Assembly (NCBI GenBank): GCA_020440705.1 | Contig: JAGRNP010000031.1 | Location: 1 to 34,025, forward strand | DNA length: 34,025 bases | Reading direction: 5' to 3' | DNA from: a bacterium | GTDB lineage: Bacteria; Krumholzibacteriota; Krumholzibacteriia; LZORAL124-64-63 | Shown here: one piece after another, positions 24,857-32,607 of the stretch | How positions within the stretch are numbered: the first letter of the stretch is position 1 | Layout of the letters: the number at the start of each line of letters is the position of its first letter | The notes under the pieces: generated by a model | What the model was told of the DNA's origin: nothing | The model's database searches: none | What the model saw: only the letters and a program-made list of their open reading frames with translations | Translations under genes and position numbers: made by a program

Positions 24857-25528
24857 CTAGCGCGTGCGCAGCTGGTCGAACAGGGCCTTCAGGTCGGCGT
24901 AGCGCGCGTCGTAGTCGTGCTGGCTGCGCTCGATCACCTCGAGGGCCTCTTCGCGCCCGTACACGTGGGTGATCTCGGTCTCGCGCTTCTTGCGCGAGCC
25001 GGGCGCGTCCTTGTAGGTCAGGAAGTAGTGCTTGAGGCGGTCGACCAGGGCCGGCGGGCACTCGTAGATGTCCTTCATGTGGCCGTAGATGGCGTCGCCG
25101 CGCGCCACGGCGATGATCTTGTCGTCGGCCTCGTTGCCGTCGATCATGCGCAGCCCGCCGATGGGCGTCACCGGCAGCAGCACGTCGCCGTGGGTGATGG
25201 TCTTCTCGGCCAGCACGCAGATGTCCAGCGGATCGCCGTCGCCGACGATGCCCCGCAGCGACGCCTTCTCCATGCAGTACTCGGCGATCTCGTCACCGCA
25301 GTAGGTCTGCGGGATCAGGCCGTAGAGCGTGGGATAGACGTTGGAGAACTTCTGGGGGCGGTCGACCTTCAGGTGCCCGGTGGGCTTGTCGAGCTCGTAC
25401 TTCACCGTGTCCGACGGCACGATCTCGATGTAGGCGGTGACGACCTCGGGGGCCTCGGGCCCGATGGACACGCCGTGCCACGGGTGGGCGCGGAAGAGGC
25501 GGTGCAGCAGGTTCAGATCGATCGACAT
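24857..25528 (-). CDS. ppa: Soluble inorganic pyrophosphatase, family I
   Basis: A 223-residue family I pyrophosphatase that hydrolyses PPi to phosphate. The signature DGDPLD gives metal ligands D97, D99 and D102; further ligands are D135 and D136 (NEADDKI). The substrate-side KYELDK (43-48) and the NVYP tyrosine region are present. It is somewhat longer than E. coli Ppa (about 175) through N- and C-terminal extensions. It is first in the unit with the acyl-CoA synthetase, 42 bases apart; removing the PPi made by the synthetase pulls that reaction forward. AGGAG precedes the ATG at 25528. Confidence 0.95.
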   Translation of the reverse strand: MSIDLNLLHRLFRAHPWHGVSIGPEAPEVVTAYIEIVPSDTVKYELDKPTGHLKVDRPQKFSNVYPTLYGLIPQTYCGDEIAEYCMEKASLRGIVGDGDPLDICVLAEKTITHGDVLLPVTPIGGLRMIDGNEADDKIIAVARGDAIYGHMKDIYECPPALVDRLKHYFLTYKDAPGSRKKRETEITHVYGREEALEVIERSQHDYDARYADLKALFDQLRTR

Positions 25529-25575
25529 GGAACGGCTCCTCTGTCGTCTGGCCCGGCGTGGGGTTGTCGGGCGGG

Positions 25576-25604
25576 ATTGTAGACCATCTGCGCAGAAAAT
25601 TCAC
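25576..25604 (-). promoter_or_regulatory. Sigma-70-like promoter of the ppa-synthetase unit
   Basis: On the minus strand GTGAAT (25604-25599) and TACAAT (25581-25576) are 17 bases apart. The -10 hexamer matches consensus at five of six positions, the -35 at three. They lie 47 bases upstream of the ppa start codon. Short AT-rich surroundings support the call. Confidence 0.5.
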
Positions 25605-25646
25605 GATCAAGATTGTGCACTTGACGGCGCCGGAACGCGCTCCGGC

Positions 25647-26411
25647 TCACCCGCGCACCACCACCGTGCCGGCGATCTTGTCGTGGATGGCCTGCCGGTT
25701 GGGGTGCCAGATGGCCTCGAGGAAACCCAGGAAGAGGGTCGCCGCGCTGGCACTGTAGCCGCCGGCGCGGCCGAAGCAGTCCCACAGGCGCAGGCGGCCG
25801 CCGTCGAGCCGCACCACGCGCACCCGCACCAGGGCCTTTCCCGGCGAACGCCCCCGGGTGACGAAGGTCCAGAAGGTGAACCAGGCCACGAAGAGCCCGC
25901 CCCAGCCGAGCACGCCGCTGAACCGCCCCATCACCAGATCCAGCCCGATGATCACCTGGTTGGTGCCGTCGCCGTTCTCGATGGTGCGGGTCTTGCCCGA
26001 ACCGAGGCTCACGGTGGTGCTCACGCCACTGAATTCGCGGTGCAGCCCCTCCAGATCGCCCCGGCGCACGAACTCGCCCATGTCGCGGGGAAAGGCGTCG
26101 GGGCAGCGCCGCTGGATCATGCGGTAGTACTCGAGGAGCAGGGCGTCGCGGTCGCGCTCGGTCATGGTCGTGGTCGAATCGGCGGCGAAGGCGGCCCGGG
26201 TGCGCGAGAACAGGGTCGAATCTTCCCGGTGGAAGCTCCACACCGTCAATCCGGCGAACAGGGCCCCCACGACCAGGCCGAAGAGGCCGGCGTCGACCGC
26301 GAAGGCCACGAGACGGCGGCGGAATCCGGCCAGATCGCGGCCCAGCAGCCCGGAACTGATGATCTGGGGCTCCTGGGTGATGTGACGGCCACGGGCGGGA
26401 ATGCGGAACAT
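25647..26411 (-). CDS. RDD-family membrane protein
   Basis: A 254-residue protein with the RDD layout. RRRLVAFAVDAGLFGLVVG (31-49) gives the Arg and the Asp of the first helix; a second helix pair lies near 160-185; SPGKALVRVRVV and the ending WHPNRQAIHDKIAGTVVV are characteristic. A soluble insert of about 90 residues separates helices one and two, larger than usual. RDD proteins are membrane proteins, some of them linked to ion transport; the role here is unknown. ATG 26411 is preceded by AAAGGA. It is divergent from the hybrid kinase gene. Confidence 0.88.
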   Translation of the reverse strand: MFRIPARGRHITQEPQIISSGLLGRDLAGFRRRLVAFAVDAGLFGLVVGALFAGLTVWSFHREDSTLFSRTRAAFAADSTTTMTERDRDALLLEYYRMIQRRCPDAFPRDMGEFVRRGDLEGLHREFSGVSTTVSLGSGKTRTIENGDGTNQVIIGLDLVMGRFSGVLGWGGLFVAWFTFWTFVTRGRSPGKALVRVRVVRLDGGRLRLWDCFGRAGGYSASAATLFLGFLEAIWHPNRQAIHDKIAGTVVVRG

Positions 26412-26582
26412 GGGCGGTCCTTTCCTGGGTCCGGAGGGTGGTCGAAGGATCATAGCCGCCCGGCCCCGACCGGGGCAACCGGCGTTGTGGGCGTCGTTTC
26501 GGGCTTTTTCGCTCAACCGGGCCCCGGTGGCGGCGACAATAAAGGAAACCTTAAACAATTTTAGACAGGGGGATCGGGGCGC

Positions 26583-28539
26583 GTGAACGGTGTGGTGGGC
26601 AGAGGGGGACGCTCCCCGGGCCGGATCTTCTACCGCCGCTACAAGGGCCTGGCGGCCGGCGTGGCGGTGGTGCTGCTGGTCTTCGTCGGCGCGGCCAACT
26701 GGCTGCTGATCGACCGGCGGATCGTGGCCGAGTCGGAGCACCAGGCGGTGGCCCTGGCCCGCGGCATCTCCAGCTACGAGCTGGCGGGGCTGCTCGTGCG
26801 CTCGTCCCAGTCCGGCCGCATGCAGCTCGACGACGAGGAGGCCGCCGACCTGCGGGCCCGCCTGAACCGCTTCATGCCCCACTTCGGCCTGCGCGAGATC
26901 CGGCTGCTCGACCGCGACGGGCGCACCGTGTTCTGCGACCTGATCGGTCCCCCCCCACGCCTTCCTGCTCACCAGCGAGGAGCTGCAGGCGGCGCTGCAC
27001 GGCCGGGTCGTGTCGCGCATGCACGAGCACCGCGATCCCGAAACCGGTCCCGACCACATCGACGCCGTGCTGACGGCGATCCCCCTGCGCGACCGCGACG
27101 GGGTCGTCATCGGCGTCATGAACCTGTGCGGCGACGTGGGCGACCATGTGGCGGCCGCGCGGACCACGCGCAACCTGCTGCTCGCCAGCCTCGCGCTGAT
27201 CGTCATGCTGGCCTACCTGGTCAAGACGGCGCAGATCGGGCGCCTGTGCCGCGACTTCGACGTGGCCACGGAGTCGCTGGAGGCCTCGCGCGCCGAACTC
27301 GAGGCGTCGAACCGGGATCTGGCCGCGTCGAACGTGCGCCTGGTGGCGGCCGAGGCCGAGGCCCGGGTGGCCGACGAGGCCAAGACCGCGTTCCTGGCGA
27401 CCATGAGCCACGAGATGCGCACGCCCCTGACCGCGATCCTCGGCTACCTCGACCTGTGCGCCGAGTCCCGCATCGAGCCGATGCAGCGCCGCAAGCACGT
27501 CGCCGGCCTGCGGCGCAACACCGAGCACCTGCTGGGTCTCATCGAGAACCTGCTCGACGTGACCGAACTGCACCGCGCCCAGACCTCGCCCCTGCTGACG
27601 GCGGGCAGCGTCACGGCGCTGGTGGGCGAAGCGGTGGCGGCCCTGCGCGACCGGGCGTCGGCTGCGGGGCTCGAGGTGACGGTGCGCTGGCTGACGGCCG
27701 TGCCCGCCACGGCGACCACCGACCACGACCGCGTGCGCCAGGCCCTGCTCAAGCTCCTCGACAACGCCGTGAAGTTCTCGCACCAGGGCGAGGTGGAGCT
27801 CGAGGTGGCCTACCGCCACGACGGCGCCGACGGCGACACGCCCCAGCTCGTCTTCCACGTGCTCGATCGGGGCTGCGGACTGCCGAGCGTGATCCGCGAC
27901 GATCCGGGCCAGGCCTTCCGCCTCGGCGACCACGCCGCCAACCGGTCGCACGGCGGCAGCGGCCTGGGCCTGCACATCGCCCGCACCGTGGCCGAGCTGC
28001 TCGACGGCGGCCTCACGGCCCACGACCGCCCCGGCGGCGGCGCCCATCTGGAGCTGCGCATCGGGCTGGCCGGCGTGTCGGACAGCCTCATCCGACCGGC
28101 CGGCACCTTCGGCCCGGAGGACGCCGCGCCGGCCCCGCCGCCGAAACCGGCCCGAATCGACCTGACCGGCGTGCGCGTGCTCTACGCCGAGGACGGCCCC
28201 GACAACCAGTTCCTCGTGAAGGCGATCCTGGGGCGGGCCGGCGCGCTGGTGGACATCGCGCAGAACGGCGCCGAGGCCCTCGAAATGGCCGCCGACGCCG
28301 AGTACGACTACGACGTGATCCTGATGGACATCCAGATGCCGGTGATGGACGGGCTCGAGGCGACGCGCACCCTGCGCGCCCGCGGCTACGGCGGCCCCAT
28401 CTTCGCCCTGACGGCCAACGCCATGGAGGCCGACCGCATCGACTCCGCCGCCGCCGGCTGCGACCGGCACCTGACCAAGCCCATCAACCGGCGCCTGCTG
28501 CTGAGTTCGGTGGCCGAGTCGTCGCTGGCGGCGAGCTAG
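26583..28539 (+). CDS. Hybrid histidine kinase, frameshifted at a C8 run
   Basis: Two reading frames together encode one hybrid kinase of about 651 residues. The first frame (GTG 26583) gives TM1 (about 22-43) and the start of a periplasmic sensor; it breaks at eight C residues (26949-26956). Dropping one C continues smoothly into the second frame as GPPHAFLLTSEELQAAL. There follow TM2 (about 198-213), a coiled coil, HisKA with H276 (MSHEMRTPL), an ATPase with GGSGLGL, and a receiver domain with phospho-acceptor D582 (VILMDIQMPVMDG). No separate output domain exists; signal likely passes to a partner not seen here. The frameshift may be a sequencing error, a phase-variation event or inactivation. 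Without correction only the part from 27010 would be translated, lacking the first helix. Confidence 0.85.
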
Positions 28540-29711
28540 CTTTCGCCCGACGTCACGGGGGCCGCGGCCGCGCCGGCGCGCCGCAGGGGCAGGCGGTACA
28601 CGCGCCGGTAGTCGCCCCGCAGCGCCAGCATCACCTCGCCCCGCTCGGGCACGAACACCGCCGACCACTGGGTGCTGACGTCGAGCCGCCGGCCGTCGAT
28701 CTCGTAGCGGCGGTGGTTCTGCCGCGCGTCGGCCAGGGCGTCCATGGCCTCCTGCCAGGTGGGCGGGGCGTCGCGGTCGGCCAGGTCGTCGCACAGGGTG
28801 TCGTAGCGGTCGCAGGCGCGGCGGCGCTGCTCGAGCGGCACCTCGAACAGCGGGCTGTTGGTGACCACCTGCAGCGGCCCCGGATCCTTCACCATGTGCA
28901 TCACGCCGCCCCGCCACTCGAGCACCGCCGAGCCCGACCGCGGGTCGGCCAGGAAGATGTGGTGGGAGATGATGTCCTGCCCGTTGTCGAACACGTTGTA
29001 GCCCTCGGCGATGGCCACGGCCTCGTGCACGGAGCCGGCGCGGTCGAGGATCTCCCGCACCAGGTGGATCAGGAAGCGCGACGGCTTCCCGGGGTCGGGC
29101 GTCACCTCGCGGCGGCCGAGGCTGGCCAGGGTGACGGTGACCCCCATCTCGTTCATGCCCTCGATGGCCATGACCGGCGCGTACAGCAGGCTGCGCCGGT
29201 GCTGGGGAAGGTCCGGATCGAAGGGCTCCTGCGGCGTGTAGCCCAGCTCGCGCAGGGGCAGCAGGGCCACCGAGGCGTAGCCGTCGCGCGGGTAGAACCA
29301 GCCGGCCAGGACCTGGGAGTCCTCCTGGTCGTAGTTGCGCCCCACGAGGCCGGCGTCGCGGCCGGTGCGCACGGCGAACATGGAGCAGCCGCGGCCGGTG
29401 CCGCCGGTGGTGCTGCCGCCGAACTGCTGCATGATCTGGTGGTGCTGGAAGGCGATGGCCTGGTCGAAGTCGCCCACGTAGGTCATCACCTGCAGGTCGC
29501 CGAAGGTGCGGAAGGTGCCCAGCATGGCCTCGTTGCGGGCTTTCGAATCGGCCGGGGGCGCCGTGACCAGCGCCGCGTCGACCGCCGGCTCGACGTCGAT
29601 GATCTCGGTGTAGCGCTCGCCGCGGCCGCAGCCGGACAATGCGAGGACGGCCGCCACGAGCACGAGGGCCCGGCGCGGGGTGGCGCGGCGGTGGTGGAGG
29701 CGAACGGGCAT
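28536..29711 (-). CDS. Lipoprotein linear amide hydrolase (choloylglycine/C45-type Ntn hydrolase)
   Basis: A 391-residue protein with lipobox LSGC (C28), a propeptide-like stretch to about 108, and then GRGCSMFAV followed by GRNYDQED. In the Ntn family of bile-salt and penicillin-V hydrolases and C45 amidases, a processed N-terminal cysteine plus a nearby RN-x-D is the active site, so C109, R125, N126 and D128 are the likely catalytic residues. The rest (PVMAIEGMNEMGVTVTL, then a long amphipathic part) fits the family fold. It should be an extracytoplasmic amidase. The stop interlocks with the hybrid kinase stop as CTAG (28536-28539). Substrate unknown. An acyltransferase role is possible. 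Confidence 0.78.
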   Translation of the reverse strand: MPVRLHHRRATPRRALVLVAAVLALSGCGRGERYTEIIDVEPAVDAALVTAPPADSKARNEAMLGTFRTFGDLQVMTYVGDFDQAIAFQHHQIMQQFGGSTTGGTGRGCSMFAVRTGRDAGLVGRNYDQEDSQVLAGWFYPRDGYASVALLPLRELGYTPQEPFDPDLPQHRRSLLYAPVMAIEGMNEMGVTVTLASLGRREVTPDPGKPSRFLIHLVREILDRAGSVHEAVAIAEGYNVFDNGQDIISHHIFLADPRSGSAVLEWRGGVMHMVKDPGPLQVVTNSPLFEVPLEQRRRACDRYDTLCDDLADRDAPPTWQEAMDALADARQNHRRYEIDGRRLDVSTQWSAVFVPERGEVMLALRGDYRRVYRLPLRRAGAAAAPVTSGES

Positions 29712-29806
29712 CGGTTTCCTTTCGGCGACGGGAGGTCGTACTGCTCCCGCCGCCCGAAAGTTGCACCGCGGGGGCCGATTCGGCCAGCCGCGGATGCGCC
29801 GCGGGG

Positions 29807-29836
29807 TTGGACAACGCCCCCGCCGCGTGATTCAAT
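29807..29836 (+). promoter_or_regulatory. Possible sigma-70 promoter of pyrC
   Basis: TTGGAC at 29807-29812 and TTCAAT at 29831-29836, spacer 18, lie 45 bases upstream of the pyrC ATG. Four of six bases match in each hexamer. The rest of the 29712-29881 gap is GC-rich without other signals. Confidence 0.35.
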
Positions 29837-29881
29837 GGCCCCCAAGCCCCAGCCGCAACGCCGCATCGTTCGAGGGAAGCC

Positions 29882-30916
29882 ATGCCGATCACGATCCCCC
29901 GCCCCGACGACTGGCACCTGCACGTGCGCGACGGCGACGCCCTCGCCGCGGTGGTGCCCCACACGGCCCGCCAGTTCGCCCGCGCCGTCATCATGCCCAA
30001 CCTGAAGCCCCCGGTGACGACGGTGGCCCAGGCCCTGGCCTACCGCGAGCGCATCCTGGCCGCCGTGCCCGACGGCGCCGACTTCAGGCCGCTGATGACC
30101 CTGTACCTGACCGACGCCACCACGCCCGACGAGATCGCCCGCGCCGCGGCCTGCGAGCACGTGCTCGCCCTGAAGCTGTACCCCGCCGGCGCGACGACCA
30201 ACTCGGCCGCCGGCGTGACCGACATGGCGAAGGTCGACGCCGCCCTGGCCGCCATGGCCGCGGGCGGCCTGCCCCTGCTGGTGCACGGCGAGGTGACCGA
30301 CCCGGCCGTCGACATTTTCGACCGCGAAGCCGTGTTCATCGAGCGCGTGCTGCTGCCCCTGCTCGACCGCCATCCGGATCTGCGCGTGTGCCTCGAACAC
30401 GTGACCACCCGCCAGGGCGTGGAGTTCGTGCGCAGCGCCGGCCCCCGCGTGGCCGGCACCCTCACCGCCCACCACCTGCTGTGGAACCGCAACGCCATCT
30501 TCAGCGGCGGCCTGAACCCCCACGCCTACTGCCTGCCCGTGCTGAAGCGCGAGTCGCACCGCGAGGCCCTGCTCGCGGCGGCCACCGGCGGCGAGCCGTG
30601 CTTTTTCCTGGGCACCGACAGCGCCCCCCACCCCCGCGACGCCAAGGAATCGGCCTGCGGGTGCGCGGGCATCTACACGGCCCACGCGGCGCTCGAGCTG
30701 TACGCGGCCGCCTTCGCGGCGGCGGGGAAGCTGGAGAACCTGGCGAAGTTCGCGTCGCTGAACGGCCCCGCCTGGCACGGCCTGCCGGTGAACGACGGCA
30801 CGGTGACGCTGGTCGAGGAGACCTGGCGCGTGCCCGCGAGCTACGGCTTCGGCGCCGGCACGGTGGTGCCCATGCTGGCCGGCGAGGAGCTGGGCTGGAA
30901 GCTGGCGGACGGTTGA
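29882..30916 (+). CDS. pyrC: Dihydroorotase, PyrC (class II) type
   Basis: A 344-residue amidohydrolase that interconverts carbamoyl-aspartate and dihydroorotate in pyrimidine synthesis. Zinc ligands and the carboxylated lysine are in place: H12 and H14 (DWHLHVRDG), K98 (LALKLYPAGATTNS), H135 (LLVHGE), H173 (LEHVTT) and catalytic D246 (LGTDSAPH). The length matches E. coli PyrC (348). GAGGGAAG precedes the ATG. The HAD phosphatase gene begins two bases after its stop, so the pair is an operon. Confidence 0.96.
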   Translation: MPITIPRPDDWHLHVRDGDALAAVVPHTARQFARAVIMPNLKPPVTTVAQALAYRERILAAVPDGADFRPLMTLYLTDATTPDEIARAAACEHVLALKLYPAGATTNSAAGVTDMAKVDAALAAMAAGGLPLLVHGEVTDPAVDIFDREAVFIERVLLPLLDRHPDLRVCLEHVTTRQGVEFVRSAGPRVAGTLTAHHLLWNRNAIFSGGLNPHAYCLPVLKRESHREALLAAATGGEPCFFLGTDSAPHPRDAKESACGCAGIYTAHAALELYAAAFAAAGKLENLAKFASLNGPAWHGLPVNDGTVTLVEETWRVPASYGFGAGTVVPMLAGEELGWKLADG

Positions 30917-30918
30917 CC

Positions 30919-31623
30919 ATGCCCCCCTCGCCCCGCTACCCCTACGTGATCTTCGACGCCGACGGCACGCTGTTCGACTTCGACAGCGCCATGCTGCACG
31001 CCATGCGCGAGACGTGCGGGGACCACGGGCTGGCCTTCACCGACGAGCTGTATGGGCTGTACCAGGAGATCAACCACCGCTGGTGGCGGCGCTTCGAGAC
31101 CGGCGAGGTGACGGCGACGGAGCTGCGGGTCGGCAGGTTCCGGGAGTTCCTGGGCGAGGTGGACGGGGCGGTGGATCCGGAGGGGTTCAGTTCGCGGTAC
31201 CTGCGGCGGCTGTCGGAGCATCACGAGCTGATGCCGGGGGCTGCGGCGTGCGTGGAGGCATTGGCGCCGCACTGCACGCTGCTGTTGCTGACGAACGGGT
31301 TGGCGGAGGTGCAGGTGCCGCGGTTCGAGCGGGCGCCGATCTGCCGGCACTTTCGGGACATCGTGATCTCGGGGGTCGTGGGGGTCGCGAAGCCGGATCC
31401 GGCGATTTTCGAGATCGCGATGGAGCGGTTGGGGAATCCGGCGAAGCGGGATGTGATCATTGTTGGGGATAGCTTGACTTCGGATATGGCTGGGGGGAGT
31501 GCGTACGGGATTGGGACTTGTTGGTTTAATCCTGGGGGGCGGGAGCGTGGTCCGGGAGTTGAGGTTGGGTTTGAGGTTGGGGGGTTGAGTGGGGTAGTGG
31601 GGATCGTAGCCACAGGGGATTAG
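30919..31623 (+). CDS. HAD-family phosphatase, YjjG/YfnB-like nucleotidase
   Basis: A 234-residue haloacid-dehalogenase phosphatase with all four motifs: FDADGTLFD (D13, D15), LLTNG (T125), K158 in GVAKPDP, and GDSLTSDM (D184, D189). The helical cap at 20-90 and the GTCWFNPGG end resemble YjjG-type nucleotidases, which would suit a place next to pyrC. The last third is compositionally odd: by hand count G is about 60 and C about 13 in 31501-31620, against 40 each in 30961-31080, with a switch to G- and T-ending codons, although the motifs remain intact. The tail after residue 205 is poorly conserved-looking. The Hachiman locus starts 61 bases downstream. Confidence 0.88.
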   Translation: MPPSPRYPYVIFDADGTLFDFDSAMLHAMRETCGDHGLAFTDELYGLYQEINHRWWRRFETGEVTATELRVGRFREFLGEVDGAVDPEGFSSRYLRRLSEHHELMPGAAACVEALAPHCTLLLLTNGLAEVQVPRFERAPICRHFRDIVISGVVGVAKPDPAIFEIAMERLGNPAKRDVIIVGDSLTSDMAGGSAYGIGTCWFNPGGRERGPGVEVGFEVGGLSGVVGIVATGD

Positions 31624-31684
31624 GTCGCTGATTGGTCGGCGAATCTTAGTTTCTGAATGGAATCTAGAAAGGCATGAATTGACC

Positions 31685-32605
31685 ATGGTCGGTCCATTTG
31701 AAATTATTGTCGACACCACGTTGATCGAAGCGTTTGTCGATCTCGACAAAAACTTTTTTCGAAACAAGAAAGTCTCCAGTCTCGCCAACAGCTTTGAAGA
31801 TGGAGCCTGGCGAACTGATGTGTTTCTAGACTTTGTCTGGGACAACATTGCCGATACTGCATTGTCAGCCGAAGAGCGCTCCGCACTTGAAGGCAGGCCG
31901 GGCTCTATACTTAGACAGTCAGCCAAAAATCTTCGACTAACTGAGGGCGAAGATCACGGGAGCGGAAGTGAGCTTGCTGAGATTCTACTATATGGAATTA
32001 TGCGCCACAAACACGGTGCGCTTCCCGCTGTTCCTAAAATTTTTTACAAGCAAAACAAGAATGACTATGCAAAGGGTGCCGACAGTGTACACATCACTGT
32101 TAACGACGACGACACGTATGCCCTATGGTTTGGCGAGGCCAAGTTCTACAACTCAATTGAATCTTCCAGTTTGTCAAAGGTTGTCGCATCGGTTAAGGAA
32201 TCAGTCCGAACTGAAAAGCTAAAGAAGGAAAATGTCATTATCCGAAACGTCAGGGATCTAGACTACCTTGGCCTACCAACCGACCTGGTCGCATCGATCA
32301 AAGAAGACCTTCTTTCCGACAAGTCTATGGATGACCTTCGCGGAAAGATCAATGTCCCGATTCTCCTCCTTCACACCTGTGGGATCACCGCGGATACCCA
32401 ACAGTGGTCCGAGGAATACATAGAATCGATTCGCGGATTCCATCTCGGGCGGGCTAAAGACTATTTCGAGAAGCAGTTTGCCAGCATGGGCAACATGAAA
32501 GGCTACGAGAAGATGGAGTTTCATCTTATCCTCGTCCCTGTTCCATCAAAAGATAGCCTGACAGAAAAATTTGTTCAGCACGCGCGAGCAACCCGGGGGG
32601 AGTGA
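31685..32605 (+). CDS. hamA: Hachiman anti-phage protein HamA (DUF1837 nuclease)
   Basis: A protein of about 306 residues matching HamA/DUF1837. The central GADSVHI, then WFGEAKFY, provides a PD-(D/E)xK-type nuclease centre: D133, E151 and K153, with E96 or E99 upstream in SELAEILLYGIMRHK. In the Hachiman system HamA is the effector nuclease held in check by the HamB helicase and released when damaged or phage DNA is met. Stop and hamB start are two bases apart. Start choice: ATG 31685 has AAAGG 12 bases upstream; the in-frame TTG at 31679 is better spaced (6 bases) and would add two residues. A two-codon ATG-AAT-TGA overlaps just before. Base composition is far lower in GC than the neighbours. 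Confidence 0.9.
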   Translation: MVGPFEIIVDTTLIEAFVDLDKNFFRNKKVSSLANSFEDGAWRTDVFLDFVWDNIADTALSAEERSALEGRPGSILRQSAKNLRLTEGEDHGSGSELAEILLYGIMRHKHGALPAVPKIFYKQNKNDYAKGADSVHITVNDDDTYALWFGEAKFYNSIESSSLSKVVASVKESVRTEKLKKENVIIRNVRDLDYLGLPTDLVASIKEDLLSDKSMDDLRGKINVPILLLHTCGITADTQQWSEEYIESIRGFHLGRAKDYFEKQFASMGNMKGYEKMEFHLILVPVPSKDSLTEKFVQHARATRGE

Positions 32606-32607
32606 AC

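Noticed and set aside
26583-30005. A single 1140-codon protein
   Set aside because: After the C8 run the frame is a shadow of the kinase, amidase and pyrC genes; only the first 122 or so codons belong to a real product.
31560-31612. G-quadruplex in the tail of the HAD gene
   Set aside because: G runs are present but one loop is nine bases or longer in every arrangement I could make; a G-rich tract is supported, a canonical quadruplex is not.
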